Shown: positions 25,579 to 34,349, numbered from the stretch's first letter. The stretch is 64,000 nucleotides of DNA from BRHc4a sp049323755 (GCA_049323755.1 JBMOPE010000040.1:67457-131456), one strand, 5' to 3'. A program made the numbers and translations. Notes: generated from the sequence alone by a model not told the origin.

Positions 25579-26526
25579 TCAATCGTCATCTTTTCTTAGT
25601 GAAAGGCCAAGCTCGGCAAGTTTGTTTATAACTTCTTCCAGCGACTTCTTGCCCAGGTTTCTGACCTTCATCATATCTTCTTCGTTGCGCTGTATAAGCT
25701 CATCTACCGTATTGATGCCAGCCCGTTTAAGGCAGTTGTAGGAGCGAACCGAAAGGTCCAATTCCTCGATGGTCATTTCGAGTATCTTGTCCTTTTGCTC
25801 CTCTTCTTTTTCAACCATTATCTCAACATCATTTACGGTTTCAGTAAGACCTATAAAGAGCCTCAAGTGTTCCCCAAGTATCTTTGCCGACAGGCTGACA
25901 GCCTCGTCTGGCCTTATACTGGCATCGGTCCATACTTCAAGCGAGAGCTTGTCATAGTCGGTACGCTGACCCACCCTGGTGTTTTCAACCGAGTAATTAA
26001 CCTTGCGGACCGGCGTAAATACCGAGTCAACAGGAACAACACCTATTATATGGTCGCCCTTTTTATTCTTCTCTGCAGAAACGTACCCCCGGCCCCTGGC
26101 AACCGATAGCTCCATGAAAAGCCTTGCATTACCCGATAAAGTAGCAATGTGGAGATCGGGATTTAATATCTCGATATCAGGGTCATGAATGATATCCCCG
26201 GCTTTTACCACCCGTTCACCCTTTGCCTCTACCCTCATTATTTTTTCCTCATCGGTGTACATTTTAAGGCAAAGGCTCTTAAGGTTCAGTATGATGTCGG
26301 TTACATCTTCCTTTACTCCAGGGACAGTGGAAAACTCATGAAGTACCCCATCAATTTTCACAGAGGTTACTGCCGCACCCGGTAAAGAAGAAAGAAGAAT
26401 TCTGCGCAGGGAGTTCCCCAGAGTTATGCCGTAACCCCTTTCCAGAGGTTCCACCACAAAACGGCCATAAGTATTATCATCACTCATCTCAGCGCATTCT
26501 ATTTTTGGCTTTTCTATTTCCAACAT
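25579..26526 (-). CDS. rpoA: RNA polymerase alpha subunit
   Basis: 315 residues. The N-terminal dimerisation domain shows RFVVEPLERGYGITLGNSLRRILLSSLPG; the C-terminal domain ends in LDLSVRSYNCLKRAGINTVDEL and MKVRNLGKKSLEEV, which contact UP elements and activators. Length is normal for Firmicutes. Confidence 0.98.
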   Translation of the reverse strand: MLEIEKPKIECAEMSDDNTYGRFVVEPLERGYGITLGNSLRRILLSSLPGAAVTSVKIDGVLHEFSTVPGVKEDVTDIILNLKSLCLKMYTDEEKIMRVEAKGERVVKAGDIIHDPDIEILNPDLHIATLSGNARLFMELSVARGRGYVSAEKNKKGDHIIGVVPVDSVFTPVRKVNYSVENTRVGQRTDYDKLSLEVWTDASIRPDEAVSLSAKILGEHLRLFIGLTETVNDVEIMVEKEEEQKDKILEMTIEELDLSVRSYNCLKRAGINTVDELIQRNEEDMMKVRNLGKKSLEEVINKLAELGLSLRKDDD

Positions 26527-26578
26527 AAAAAGGTAACCTCCCTAACGGCCGGAATAACCCACAGGCATGCACACCATT

Positions 26579-27208
26579 TTACCTGGAGTAAAGTTCCACA
26601 ATAAGGTGTTCCTGCACGGGGACGTCAATCTGATCCCTGGCGGGAAGAGCCACAACACGACCCCTTGCCTGGTCGGCCTCATATTCCAGCCAGGCCGGCT
26701 GAGTCCTGTCCGCTGCCCTTTCCATCATTTCCTTCAGGCGGGGAGATGTTTCCTTACTTTTCTCCCTGACTTCAATAACATCCCCTACCCGGGTAATAAA
26801 CGAAGGAATATTGACTTTTCTGCCGTTTACCGTGAAATGCCCGTGCCTTACAAGCTGACGGGCCTCCACCCTTGACGATCCCAGACCGAGGCGGTAAACC
26901 ACGTTGTCCAGACGTCTTTCCAGCAGGCGCAAAAGATTTTCACCGGTTATGCCCTGCTGTCTCTCAGCCTTCTCGAAATATGACCTGAATTGTTTTTCAA
27001 GAACACCGTATATGCGTCGGGTCTTTTGTTTTTCACGGAGCTGAGTCCCATACTCACTTACCTTTTTCCTGCCCTGGCCGTGCATACCGGGAGCATAACC
27101 CTTCCGGTCTATTGCACATTTTCCTGTATAGCACCTGTCACCCTTGAGGTAAAGTTTCATACCTTCCCTGCGGCAGAGCCTGCATTGAGCCTCTGTATAC
27201 CTTGCCAT
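26579..27208 (-). CDS. rpsD: 30S ribosomal protein S4
   Basis: 209 residues. Starts with the Zn-binding-type N-terminus (CRLCRREGMKLYLKGDRC, four Cys with a later C), then the S4 RNA-binding domain RRLDNVVYRLGLGSSRVEARQLVRHGHFTVNGRKVNIPSF. The Cys-containing form is the zinc-plus version of S4. Confidence 0.98.
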   Translation of the reverse strand: MARYTEAQCRLCRREGMKLYLKGDRCYTGKCAIDRKGYAPGMHGQGRKKVSEYGTQLREKQKTRRIYGVLEKQFRSYFEKAERQQGITGENLLRLLERRLDNVVYRLGLGSSRVEARQLVRHGHFTVNGRKVNIPSFITRVGDVIEVREKSKETSPRLKEMMERAADRTQPAWLEYEADQARGRVVALPARDQIDVPVQEHLIVELYSR

Positions 27209-27227
27209 TTAAAACACGTACACCTCC

Positions 27228-27617
27228 TTAGACTCTCCGGCGCTTGGGAGGCCGGCACCCGTTATGTGGAATAGGTGTTACATCCTTAATAAGGCTTACT
27301 TCAAGGCCCGCGGCCTGTAGAGAACGGATAGCAGCTTCCCTGCCCGCTCCGGGGCCCTTTACCATTACTTCCACTTCTTTCATTCCGTGATCCATAGCTT
27401 CCTTTGCAGCCTTTTCAGCGGCGAGCTGAGCAGCAAAAGGAGTGCTCTTTCTGGATCCCTTAAAACCGACTCCTCCGGCACTGGCCCACGAAATTGCATT
27501 CCCCTTTGTATCTGAAATAGTTATAACAGTGTTATTAAAGGTGGATTTTATATGGGCTACACCACGGTCGATATTCTTTTTTTCACGCCTTTTGGTACGA
27601 ACGGCGCGACGTGCCAT
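27228..27617 (-). CDS. rpsK: 30S ribosomal protein S11
   Basis: 129 residues. Motifs GVAHIKSTFNNTVITISDTKGN, ASAGGVGFKGSRKSTPFAAQLAA and the C-terminal DVTPIPHNGCRPPKRRRV. Between rpsM and rpsD as usual. Confidence 0.98.
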   Translation of the reverse strand: MARRAVRTKRREKKNIDRGVAHIKSTFNNTVITISDTKGNAISWASAGGVGFKGSRKSTPFAAQLAAEKAAKEAMDHGMKEVEVMVKGPGAGREAAIRSLQAAGLEVSLIKDVTPIPHNGCRPPKRRRV

Positions 27618-27637
27618 TCTCTTACCCCCTTATACCC

Positions 27638-28009
27638 TTATTTCTTACGGCGTACTCCGACTGTTTTCTTGGGACCTTTACGGGTACGGGCATTGGTTTT
27701 GGTCCTCTGTCCCCTTACCGGCATCCCCCGACGGTGTCTTAGGCCCCTGTAAGAACCAATTTCGATAAGCCTCTTAATATTAAGGGCTACCTCACGGCGC
27801 AAATCACCCTCAACCTTGTAGTTCTTCTCGATTGCTTCTCTGAGCCTGTTAATCTCATCTTCCGTCAGGTCGCGCATTCTGGTATTCGGATTAATCCCGG
27901 TCTGCTCAAGGATATTCTGGGAAGTGGTCCTTCCTATACCGTATATATAGGTGAGAGCAATTTCCACCCGCTTATCCCGAGGCAGGTCGGCTCCTGCAAT
28001 ACGTGCCAT
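27638..28009 (-). CDS. rpsM: 30S ribosomal protein S13
   Basis: 123 residues. N-terminal MARIAGADLPRDKRVEIALTYIYGIG, middle LRREVALNIKRLIEIGSYRGLRHRRGMPVRGQRTKTNARTRKG condensed family signature, basic tail. The AATTCAGAA element lies between it and rpmJ. Confidence 0.98.
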   Translation of the reverse strand: MARIAGADLPRDKRVEIALTYIYGIGRTTSQNILEQTGINPNTRMRDLTEDEINRLREAIEKNYKVEGDLRREVALNIKRLIEIGSYRGLRHRRGMPVRGQRTKTNARTRKGPKKTVGVRRKK

Positions 28010-28057
28010 TCCTTTATAAACACCTCCTACAAATACCTTATACTGAAACTCTTACCG

Positions 28058-28234
28058 GTCGGAATTCAGAATTCAGAATTCCGGGCATTCCTTATATTAA
28101 TCTCAAAATCTACCATTCAAGGCGTCAGGCGCTTAAATAAAGATTGTATCTGAAAAAATATTTTAATCGGGAAACAGAAATCAGAATATATCCGCATGCA
28201 CTATATTCTGGGTTCTGAATTCTGAATTCCGACC
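28058..28234. repeat. Inverted-repeat element, AATTCAGAA family, inside the alpha operon
   Basis: Left GTCGGAATTCAGAATTCAG continuing AATTCCGGGCATTCCTTA; right GGTTCTGAATTCTGAATTCCGACC. The outer 20-25 bases are near-perfect inverted repeats. It occupies most of the rpmJ-rpsM gap, where relatives have a few tens of bases. Confidence 0.75.
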
Positions 28235-28258
28235 CCGTAGCATAGTCCCAAAGCTTGG

Positions 28259-28372
28259 TTATCCCTGCTTTTGCTTATGCTTGGGATTTTCACAGATTAC
28301 CATTACTTTTCCTTCCCGGCGGATTATCTTGCATTTTTCACAAATAGGCTTCACTGACGGGCGTACCTTCAT
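28259..28372 (-). CDS. rpmJ: 50S ribosomal protein L36
   Basis: 37 residues, found by reading the minus strand directly: starts MKVRPSVKPICEKC and ends CENPKHKQKQG. The zinc ligands CEKC...C...H (Cys11, Cys14, Cys27, His32) are present, the zinc-plus form. ATG at 28372; stop TAA at 28259-28261. Position between infA and rpsM is canonical. Confidence 0.96.
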   Translation of the reverse strand: MKVRPSVKPICEKCKIIRREGKVMVICENPKHKQKQG

Positions 28373-28403
28373 TTTTTACCCCCCTTTAAAAAAGGCCGTG
28401 CAT

Positions 28404-28622
28404 TTACTTATAGCGATACACTATTCTACCACGAGTCAAGTCATATGGGGATAATTCGACCATTACCCTGTCACCGGCCAGAATCCGGATAAAATTCATT
28501 CGAATTTTGCCTGAAACATGGGCCAGTACTCTGTGGCCGTTTTGGAGTTCGACTCTAAACATGGCATTCGGCAAAGGCTCAAGTACAGTACCCTCAACTT
28601 CAATTACATCCTGCTTTGACAT
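28404..28622 (-). CDS. infA: Translation initiation factor IF-1
   Basis: 72 residues, standard length, single OB-fold: DVIEVEGTVLEPLPNAMFRVEL, GHRVLAHVSGKIRMNFIRI, GDRVMVELSPYDLTRGRIVYRYK. ATG preceded by GGAGGTTGG. Follows the KOW-domain gene. Confidence 0.98.
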   Translation of the reverse strand: MSKQDVIEVEGTVLEPLPNAMFRVELQNGHRVLAHVSGKIRMNFIRILAGDRVMVELSPYDLTRGRIVYRYK

Positions 28623-28655
28623 TAGTTCCCATCCAACCTCCTTATAACAGGGATT

Positions 28656-28961
28656 TTAAGTATAGTTGGCGATTATCTCTTCAAGCGCCCTACGGACATC
28701 CTGGTCACTTACCTTAAGTCCCGCCTTAACCTTTTCGCTAATTTCCGGCGAAATTTCGGGGTATGACCTCAGGTGCTTACTGTTTTTACGCTTTGGATTT
28801 GAAATTTTGCGAAATTCACCATCCACCACGTTTACCTTGCTGTCAGGACACAAATCCAGAACCAGGTAAAACTTTCCTTTATCACGTCCGGCTGTAGATA
28901 TTACCAGCCGTCCTGGAACTAGGCTATTCTGCAAACCTGCCACCCCCGCAGCATCGGTCAC
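28656..28961 (-). CDS. KOW-domain RNA-binding protein (L14e/L6e/L27e-like)
   Basis: About 101 residues. The KOW-like N-terminus reads LVPGRLVISTAGRDKGKFYLVLDLCPDSKVNVVDGEFRK-type strands in family order, followed by a helical tail. Firmicutes carry such a gene between map and infA. The GTG start at 28961 overlaps the map stop (GTGA); a TTG at about 28931 behind GGGGGTGGCAGG is an alternative and would give a protein close to the usual ~90 residues. Confidence 0.85.
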   Translation of the reverse strand: MTDAAGVAGLQNSLVPGRLVISTAGRDKGKFYLVLDLCPDSKVNVVDGEFRKISNPKRKNSKHLRSYPEISPEISEKVKAGLKVSDQDVRRALEEIIANYT

Positions 28962-29704
28962 AACCGTGTCAGTATTAACGGCTTGCCGTCAGTGATGGCT
29001 ATGGTGTGTTCAAAATGGGCAGATTTTTTCATGTCCTTTGTAACAACAGTCCAGTTGTCCGGAAGGGTGCGCACTTCATGAGTACCCATGTTTACCATGG
29101 GCTCTATCGCTAATGTCATTCCGGCCCCCAATCTAGGGCCCCTGCCTGGCCGGCCGAAATTGGGTACCTGAGGCTCTTCATGCATGCTTCTGCCTATCCC
29201 ATGCCCCACATAATCCCGAACCACGGAAAAACCATTACTCTCCACATGTCTCTGCACGGCATGGGAAATATCTGAGAGCCGGTTCTCTTTAACCGCTTGC
29301 TCAATGCCACGATAAAGAGACTCCTCCGTTACCTTCAGCATAAGGCGGGAATCATCATCTATTTCACCTACAGGCAACGTAACTGCACAGTCCCCATAAT
29401 AACCATTTATTTCCGCTCCGACATCAATACTAATAATATCACCATTTTCCAATTCCCTTAAACCGGGGATTCCGTGCACCACCTGCTCGTTAGGAGACGC
29501 GCAGATGGTAGAAGGAAAACCATAAAGACCCTTAAAAGCCGGCCTGGCCCCTTTTGCTATAATAAAGCTCTCAGCAATGCTGTCCAGCTCGGCAGTTGTT
29601 ACACCGGGTTTTACGGCCGGGGCGATTTCCTTGAGAGCACCGGCCACTACCCGGCCGGCATCCCTCATGTAGGATATTTCCTTCTCAGTCTTTAAGGTAA
29701 TCAT
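28958..29704 (-). CDS. map: Type I methionine aminopeptidase
   Basis: 248 residues. Removes N-terminal Met. Metal ligands lie in ISIDVGAEINGYYGDCAVT (two Asp), GHGIGRSMHEEP (His), LAIEPMVN (Glu) and the late Glu of HFEHTIAIT. Starts 12 bases after secY stop; in most Firmicutes adk lies between the two, but not here. Confidence 0.97.
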   Translation of the reverse strand: MITLKTEKEISYMRDAGRVVAGALKEIAPAVKPGVTTAELDSIAESFIIAKGARPAFKGLYGFPSTICASPNEQVVHGIPGLRELENGDIISIDVGAEINGYYGDCAVTLPVGEIDDDSRLMLKVTEESLYRGIEQAVKENRLSDISHAVQRHVESNGFSVVRDYVGHGIGRSMHEEPQVPNFGRPGRGPRLGAGMTLAIEPMVNMGTHEVRTLPDNWTVVTKDMKKSAHFEHTIAITDGKPLILTRL

Positions 29705-29716
29705 AATCCATACCCC

Positions 29717-30976
29717 TTACTTAATGAAGCCCTGGTAGCTGCGCATAAGCATGTGCGACTCCATTTGCTTCATGGTGTCCAACGCCACACCAACGACGAT
29801 TAAAAGGGATGTTCCCCCGAAATATATGTTGGGTATTTTGGTGGCGATAAGTACAAAGTTTGGCAGTATGGCGATAATGGCCAAAAACACTGCTCCTGCC
29901 AGGGTTACCCGTCCCATTACCCGGCTTATATATTCGGCCGTAGGCCTTCCGGCCCTGATACCCGGAATAAATCCGCCGTACTTTTTGATGTTATCGGCCA
30001 TATCCACCGGGTTCATTATCACTGCTGTATAGAAATAAGTAAACCCTATTATCAGAAGAGCATATATAAGCGTGTGCAGGAAAGTCCCCCAACTGAATAC
30101 CGACAGATACCAGGCCGCAATCTTGCTATCAACAAAATAGCGCGCAATCTGCTCGGGAAACATCATAATAGAGGACGCGAATATAACCGGAATAACCCCT
30201 GCCTGGTTAACCCTTAGGGGCAGGTGGGTAGATTGACCGCCATAAACCCTGCGACCAACAACACGCTTGGCATATTGTACCGGTATCCGTCTCTGTCCTT
30301 CCTGAACCGTAACTATGGCTGCAATTACTATAGCAGCTATAACTACCAGCAGTAACAGGCTTAAAATATTTATCGTCCCTGTTTGCAGGTACTCAACAAG
30401 ACTGGTGAGTGCCCCGGGAAGACTGGACACTATCCCCGCGAATATTAACAGTGAAATACCGTTTCCTATTCCCTTGTCGGTAATCTGCTCACCCAGCCAC
30501 ATTAATAGGGCTGTGCCCGCTGTAAGAGTTATGGCTACAAGCAGGTAAGTCCACACTGTGGGATTCCCCATGGCAACCCTAAGGGCAGCGGTGGTGCCTA
30601 TTGCCTGTATAAATGCCAGCACTACGGTAAGATACCTGGTATACTGGGTAATTCTTTTACGTCCTTCTTCCCCTTCCTTTGCAAGCCTTTCCAGATGAGG
30701 AATAACCACCGTCAGCAACTGCATAATAATAGATGCGTTAATGTATGGAGTTATACTCATGGCGAAAATTGAAAAGTTTTTGAATGCCCCCCCTGAAATT
30801 ACATCAAAGAATCCAAAGAGGGTATTGCTGGCAACAAGATCTGCAAAAATCTTACTGTCAACTCCCGGTACCGGAATATGTGCCCCAAGCCGGAACACAA
30901 AAAGCATTGCCAGTGTAAACAGGAGTTTTCTTCTCAATTCTTCAATTTTCCAGGCAGCCTGCAGGGTGCTTATCAT
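29717..30976 (-). CDS. secY: Preprotein translocase subunit SecY
   Basis: 419 residues with ten membrane segments. Signatures: FRLGAHIPVPGVD near the start, MSITPYINASIIMQLL, GIGNGISLLIFAGI, and the cytoplasmic loop VQEGQRRIPVQYAKR. Forms the SecYEG channel with SecE, encoded at 55870-56199. One base follows to the rplO stop codon. Confidence 0.98.
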   Translation of the reverse strand: MISTLQAAWKIEELRRKLLFTLAMLFVFRLGAHIPVPGVDSKIFADLVASNTLFGFFDVISGGAFKNFSIFAMSITPYINASIIMQLLTVVIPHLERLAKEGEEGRKRITQYTRYLTVVLAFIQAIGTTAALRVAMGNPTVWTYLLVAITLTAGTALLMWLGEQITDKGIGNGISLLIFAGIVSSLPGALTSLVEYLQTGTINILSLLLLVVIAAIVIAAIVTVQEGQRRIPVQYAKRVVGRRVYGGQSTHLPLRVNQAGVIPVIFASSIMMFPEQIARYFVDSKIAAWYLSVFSWGTFLHTLIYALLIIGFTYFYTAVIMNPVDMADNIKKYGGFIPGIRAGRPTAEYISRVMGRVTLAGAVFLAIIAILPNFVLIATKIPNIYFGGTSLLIVVGVALDTMKQMESHMLMRSYQGFIK

Positions 30977-30977
30977 A

Positions 30978-31424
30978 TTAAATCACCTCAGCTTTACCAC
31001 CGGAAGCTTCTATCTTCTCAGTGGCTGATTTGCTGAAGGCATGGGCTTTTACAGTAAGAGCCTTGGTAATTTCCCCGTTGCCCAGAATCTTAACTCCGTC
31101 ACCAATTTTCCTGATAATTTTGTTTTCCAGCAAAGTCTCGGGAGTAACCACGGTACCCGCATCAAACCTATCCAGCACTTCAAGGTTTACGGTCACTATA
31201 TATTTTTTGAAAGGCGCATTGGTGAATCCCCGCTTGGGCATACGCCTTTGCAATGGCATCTGTCCACCCTCAAAACCAGGCCGGACGCCCCCGCCTGAAC
31301 GGGCATTTTGACCTTTATGGCCCCTACCGGCAGTCTTGCCGTTGCCGGAACCGATTCCCTGCCCTTTACGGTTGGGCTTTTTTCTCGCTCCGGGATTAGG
31401 ACCCAAATCGCTAAGCGTGGCCAA
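30978..31424 (-). CDS. rplO: 50S ribosomal protein L15
   Basis: 148 residues if started at the TTG at 31424, which is seven to eight bases after AAAGGAGG; an in-frame GTG at 31433 overlaps the ribosome site itself. Family motifs LGPNPGARKKPNRKGQGIGSGNGKTAGRGHKGQ and GFEGGQMPLQRRMPKRGF (shortened), ending in a KATEKIEASGGKAEVI-like tail. Confidence 0.96.
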   Translation of the reverse strand: MATLSDLGPNPGARKKPNRKGQGIGSGNGKTAGRGHKGQNARSGGGVRPGFEGGQMPLQRRMPKRGFTNAPFKKYIVTVNLEVLDRFDAGTVVTPETLLENKIIRKIGDGVKILGNGEITKALTVKAHAFSKSATEKIEASGGKAEVI

Positions 31425-31438
31425 AAACTGCACCTCCT

Positions 31439-31618
31439 TTAAGCTTCTTCCACCTTAACCAGGTGAGAAACCTTTTTTATCATTCCCATGATTATCGGAC
31501 TGTCATTTTTAACAACAAAACTGTTGGTCTTACCAAGCCCCAGGGACTTTACTGTAGCCCTTTGATTCTCGGGCCTTCCGATAAGGCTTTTAACCAGGGT
31601 AATTTTTAACTTGGCCAA
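31439..31618 (-). CDS. rpmD: 50S ribosomal protein L30
   Basis: 59 residues from the TTG at 31618 (TAGGAG eight bases upstream), giving MAKLKITLVKSLIGRPENQR, the normal family start. A GTG three codons earlier is too near the ribosome site. Continues SLGLGKTNSFVV and HLVKVEEA. Confidence 0.96.
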   Translation of the reverse strand: MAKLKITLVKSLIGRPENQRATVKSLGLGKTNSFVVKNDSPIIMGMIKKVSHLVKVEEA

Positions 31619-31629
31619 GTTCTTCACTC

Positions 31630-32130
31630 CTAACCCAAAAGTTCTTCCACCGTTTTACCCCTGAGTCTGGCCACTTCCTGGGGGGTTTTAAGGCTTTCCA
31701 GCCCGGCCATGGTGGCATGAACCATATTGTTGGCGTTGTTTGAACCCAAGGATTTGGTTAAAATATCCCTAACACCGGCAAGTTCCAGAATAGCCCTTAC
31801 GGGGCCACCTGCGATAACTCCGGTACCGGGAGCCGCCGGTTTCATAAGAACCTTTCCTGCACCGAATATTCCCAGTATCTCGTGAGGTATAGTGGTTCCG
31901 GAAAGTGGAACTTCTATCATGTTTTTCTTGGCATCCTCTATTCCTTTGCGGATGGCCTCAGGCACCTCTCCGGCCTTGCCGAGTCCGGAGCCCACGTGGC
32001 CGTTGCCGTCACCAACAACGACAAGGGCTGAGAAACTGAACCTGCGTCCACCCTTTACCACTTTGGCTACCCGGTTGATATATACTACCTTTTCGGACAA
32101 CTCCAGTTTTCCAGCATCAATTCTGGACAC
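31630..32130 (-). CDS. rpsE: 30S ribosomal protein S5
   Basis: 166 residues. GTG start with GGAGG upstream. Double-stranded-RNA-binding N-terminal domain (VVYINRVAKVVKGGRRFSFSALVVVGDGNGHVG in part) and C-terminal VRAILELAGVRDILTKSLGSNNANN. Spc operon, between rplR and rpmD. Confidence 0.98.
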   Translation of the reverse strand: MSRIDAGKLELSEKVVYINRVAKVVKGGRRFSFSALVVVGDGNGHVGSGLGKAGEVPEAIRKGIEDAKKNMIEVPLSGTTIPHEILGIFGAGKVLMKPAAPGTGVIAGGPVRAILELAGVRDILTKSLGSNNANNMVHATMAGLESLKTPQEVARLRGKTVEELLG

Positions 32131-32164
32131 CTATTTCCCTCCTTATTAGCCGGGCTGCACCCGA

Positions 32165-32536
32165 TTAGAATTTCAGGCCGCCTTCCCTGGCAGCGTCAGC
32201 CAGGGCTTTTACCCGCCCATGATAAAGATATCCGGCCCTGTCAAATACTACACTATTTATACCTTTTTCAAGGGCCACCTTTGCGATAAGTCCCCCTACA
32301 GCAACAGCCGCGTCAATATTGCCGCCAGTACCCAGTTTTCCTTTCAGTTCCGGTGACAGGCTCGATGCCATGGCAATGGTAACTCCCTTGTCATCGTCTA
32401 TCAACTGGGCGTAAATATTGTTAAGGCTTCGATAAACGTTTAAGCGCGGCCTTTCCGCAGTTCCGGATATTTTATTGCGAACCCGCTGCTGCCGTTTGGC
32501 CCGCACTTTTTTGCGGTCGGGTTTGTTAATCACCAA
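32165..32536 (-). CDS. rplR: 50S ribosomal protein L18
   Basis: 123 residues. Basic N-terminus KPDRKKVRAKRQQRVRNKI, then RPRLNVYRSLNNIYAQLIDD and the closing FDRAGYLYHGRVKALADAAREGGL. Binds 5S rRNA with L5. Confidence 0.98.
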   Translation of the reverse strand: MVINKPDRKKVRAKRQQRVRNKISGTAERPRLNVYRSLNNIYAQLIDDDKGVTIAMASSLSPELKGKLGTGGNIDAAVAVGGLIAKVALEKGINSVVFDRAGYLYHGRVKALADAAREGGLKF

Positions 32537-32555
32537 ACTTCAACTCCTTCACCAC

Positions 32556-33104
32556 TTACTTCTTGCCTTTGGCGCCAGCCTTCCCGGCCTTGCGGCGAAT
32601 GCGCTCGCCCTCGTATTTGATACCCTTGCCCTTGTAGGGCTCAGGCTCCCTTACCGACCTGACATTGGCTGCAAAGGCCCCTACTTTTTCTTTATCGATA
32701 CCCTTTACAATCACCCTGGTGGGAGAAGGAACCTCCACCTCAATTCCCTCCGGTGGATCCATTTCAACGGGATGAGAATAACCCACAGCAAGTACCAGCT
32801 TGTTGCCCTGCTTGGAGGCCTTGTAACCAACCCCTGTCAGTTCAAGGGTTCTCTGAAAGCCATTGGTTACCCCCACCACCATATTATTTATCAGTGTGCG
32901 GGTAAGCCCGTGCAGGGATTTATCGGTAAGGCTTTCTGTCTGCCTATCAACAGTCAGCTTTCCATCCTCAACCTTTATTATCATATTGCCGTGAATGTCT
33001 CTCTGGAGGGCTCCCTTTGGGCCCTTTACCGCCACAGCTGTTCCATCAATTTTAATGTCAACGCCATCTGGCAGCGGTATGGGCATTTTACCAATTCTAG
33101 ACAT
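32556..33104 (-). CDS. rplF: 50S ribosomal protein L6
   Basis: 182 residues from the ATG at 33104 (GGAGG seven bases upstream), giving MSRIGKMPIPLPDGV. Two L6 folds, second ending in RVIVKGIDKEKVGAFAANVRSVREPEPYKGKGIKYEGE condensed; alanine/lysine-rich tail RRKAGKAGAKGKK. Confidence 0.98.
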   Translation of the reverse strand: MSRIGKMPIPLPDGVDIKIDGTAVAVKGPKGALQRDIHGNMIIKVEDGKLTVDRQTESLTDKSLHGLTRTLINNMVVGVTNGFQRTLELTGVGYKASKQGNKLVLAVGYSHPVEMDPPEGIEVEVPSPTRVIVKGIDKEKVGAFAANVRSVREPEPYKGKGIKYEGERIRRKAGKAGAKGKK

Positions 33105-33131
33105 TATCACACCTCCTGCGAAAAAAGAAAA

Positions 33132-33530
33132 CTACCAAACATAGCAGATTACTTCCCCGCCCAGTCCCATTTGCCTGGCTTTTTTATCGGTCATAATCCC
33201 CTGTGATGTGGATAAAATTGCTATCCCCAGTCCTCCCAGAACCCTGGGAACCGAGTCTTTCCGTGCATACACCCTCAAACCGGGCTTGCTAATTCTTTTA
33301 ACCCCGGTAATTACTCTTTCCTTGTTTCCGCCGTACTTCATGAATATTCTAATTACACCCTGCTTGCCGTCCGCAATATATTCACAGTCCTTTATAAAGC
33401 CCTCTTCCTTTAAAATGTCGCCAATAGCCTTCTTCATCCTGGAAGCCGGAGCTTCGACTTTTTCGTGATAAACGGTGTTAGCGTTGCGAATACGGGTCAA
33501 GAAGTCGGCAATGGGGTCAGTCATTACCAT
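33132..33530 (-). CDS. rpsH: 30S ribosomal protein S8
   Basis: 132 residues. N-terminal MTDPIADFLTRIRNAN, C-terminal VPRVLGGLGIAILSTSQGIMTDKKAR and GGEVICYVW. Two close ATGs (33530, 33524) share the same GGAGG. Confidence 0.98.
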   Translation of the reverse strand: MVMTDPIADFLTRIRNANTVYHEKVEAPASRMKKAIGDILKEEGFIKDCEYIADGKQGVIRIFMKYGGNKERVITGVKRISKPGLRVYARKDSVPRVLGGLGIAILSTSQGIMTDKKARQMGLGGEVICYVW

Positions 33531-33551
33531 GCATTACTACCTCCTTCCACA

Positions 33552-33737
33552 TTACCAGCTAGCCTTGCGGACGCCGGGAATTTCGCCTCGGTAGGATAAC
33601 TCCCTAAAACAAATACGACAAATACCGAATTTCCTCATGTAAGCATGGGGCCGACCGCAAAGCTTACATCTATTATAATTACGGACTTGAAACTTGGCCG
33701 CCCGCAATGTTTTGTTTATCATTGACTTTTTTGCCAT
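33552..33737 (-). CDS. rpsN: 30S ribosomal protein S14, zinc-binding type
   Basis: 61 residues, the short form. Four Cys ligands in CKLCGRPHAYMRKFGICRIC, so zinc-plus. ATG with GGAGGGAG upstream. Confidence 0.98.
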   Translation of the reverse strand: MAKKSMINKTLRAAKFQVRNYNRCKLCGRPHAYMRKFGICRICFRELSYRGEIPGVRKASW

Positions 33738-33781
33738 CTTCTCCCTCCTTCTTGGGGATTAAAATTGTGTGGCACCGGGTA

Positions 33782-34330
33782 TTACGCGGCCCTGAACGGC
33801 ATACCCATAAGCCTTAAAAGCTCCCTTGCCTCTTCGTCGGAATTTGCGGTGGTCACAAATATAATATCCATACCGCGTACCTTGTCAATTTTATCGTATT
33901 CTATCTCGGGAAATATGAGCTGTTCCTTAACACCCATGCTGTAATTGCCCCGTCCGTCAAAGGACTTGGGTGAAACTCCCCTAAAGTCCCTCACTCTGGG
34001 AAGGGCAATATTGAAAAGCTTATCCACAAACTCATACATCCTGTTGCCTCGAAGGGTAACCTTGCAGCCAATTTTCATTCCCTCACGGAGCTTAAAAGCG
34101 GCTATTGATTTTTTTGCTTTGGTGACAACCGGCCGCTGTCCAGTAATTATCGTAATATCACCCAATGCGGCATCCAAAGACTTACTGTTTTGAATGGCCT
34201 CACCTACTCCTACGTTCACAACCACTTTTTCCAGTTTGGGAACCTGCATAACATTACTATAGTTAAATTTTTCCATCATTGCTTTTACTACTTCGTTTTG
34301 GTACTTTTCCTTTAACCTGGACATCAACAT
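33782..34330 (-). CDS. rplE: 50S ribosomal protein L5
   Basis: 182 residues. MSRLKEKYQNEVVKAMMEKF start, VVNVGVGEA, ITGQRPVVTKAKKSIAAFKLREG (condensed), C-terminal GMDIIFVTTANSDEEARELL. Binds 5S rRNA. Confidence 0.98.
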   Translation of the reverse strand: MLMSRLKEKYQNEVVKAMMEKFNYSNVMQVPKLEKVVVNVGVGEAIQNSKSLDAALGDITIITGQRPVVTKAKKSIAAFKLREGMKIGCKVTLRGNRMYEFVDKLFNIALPRVRDFRGVSPKSFDGRGNYSMGVKEQLIFPEIEYDKIDKVRGMDIIFVTTANSDEEARELLRLMGMPFRAA

Positions 34331-34349
34331 ACCCTCCTTTCCGGCGGGG

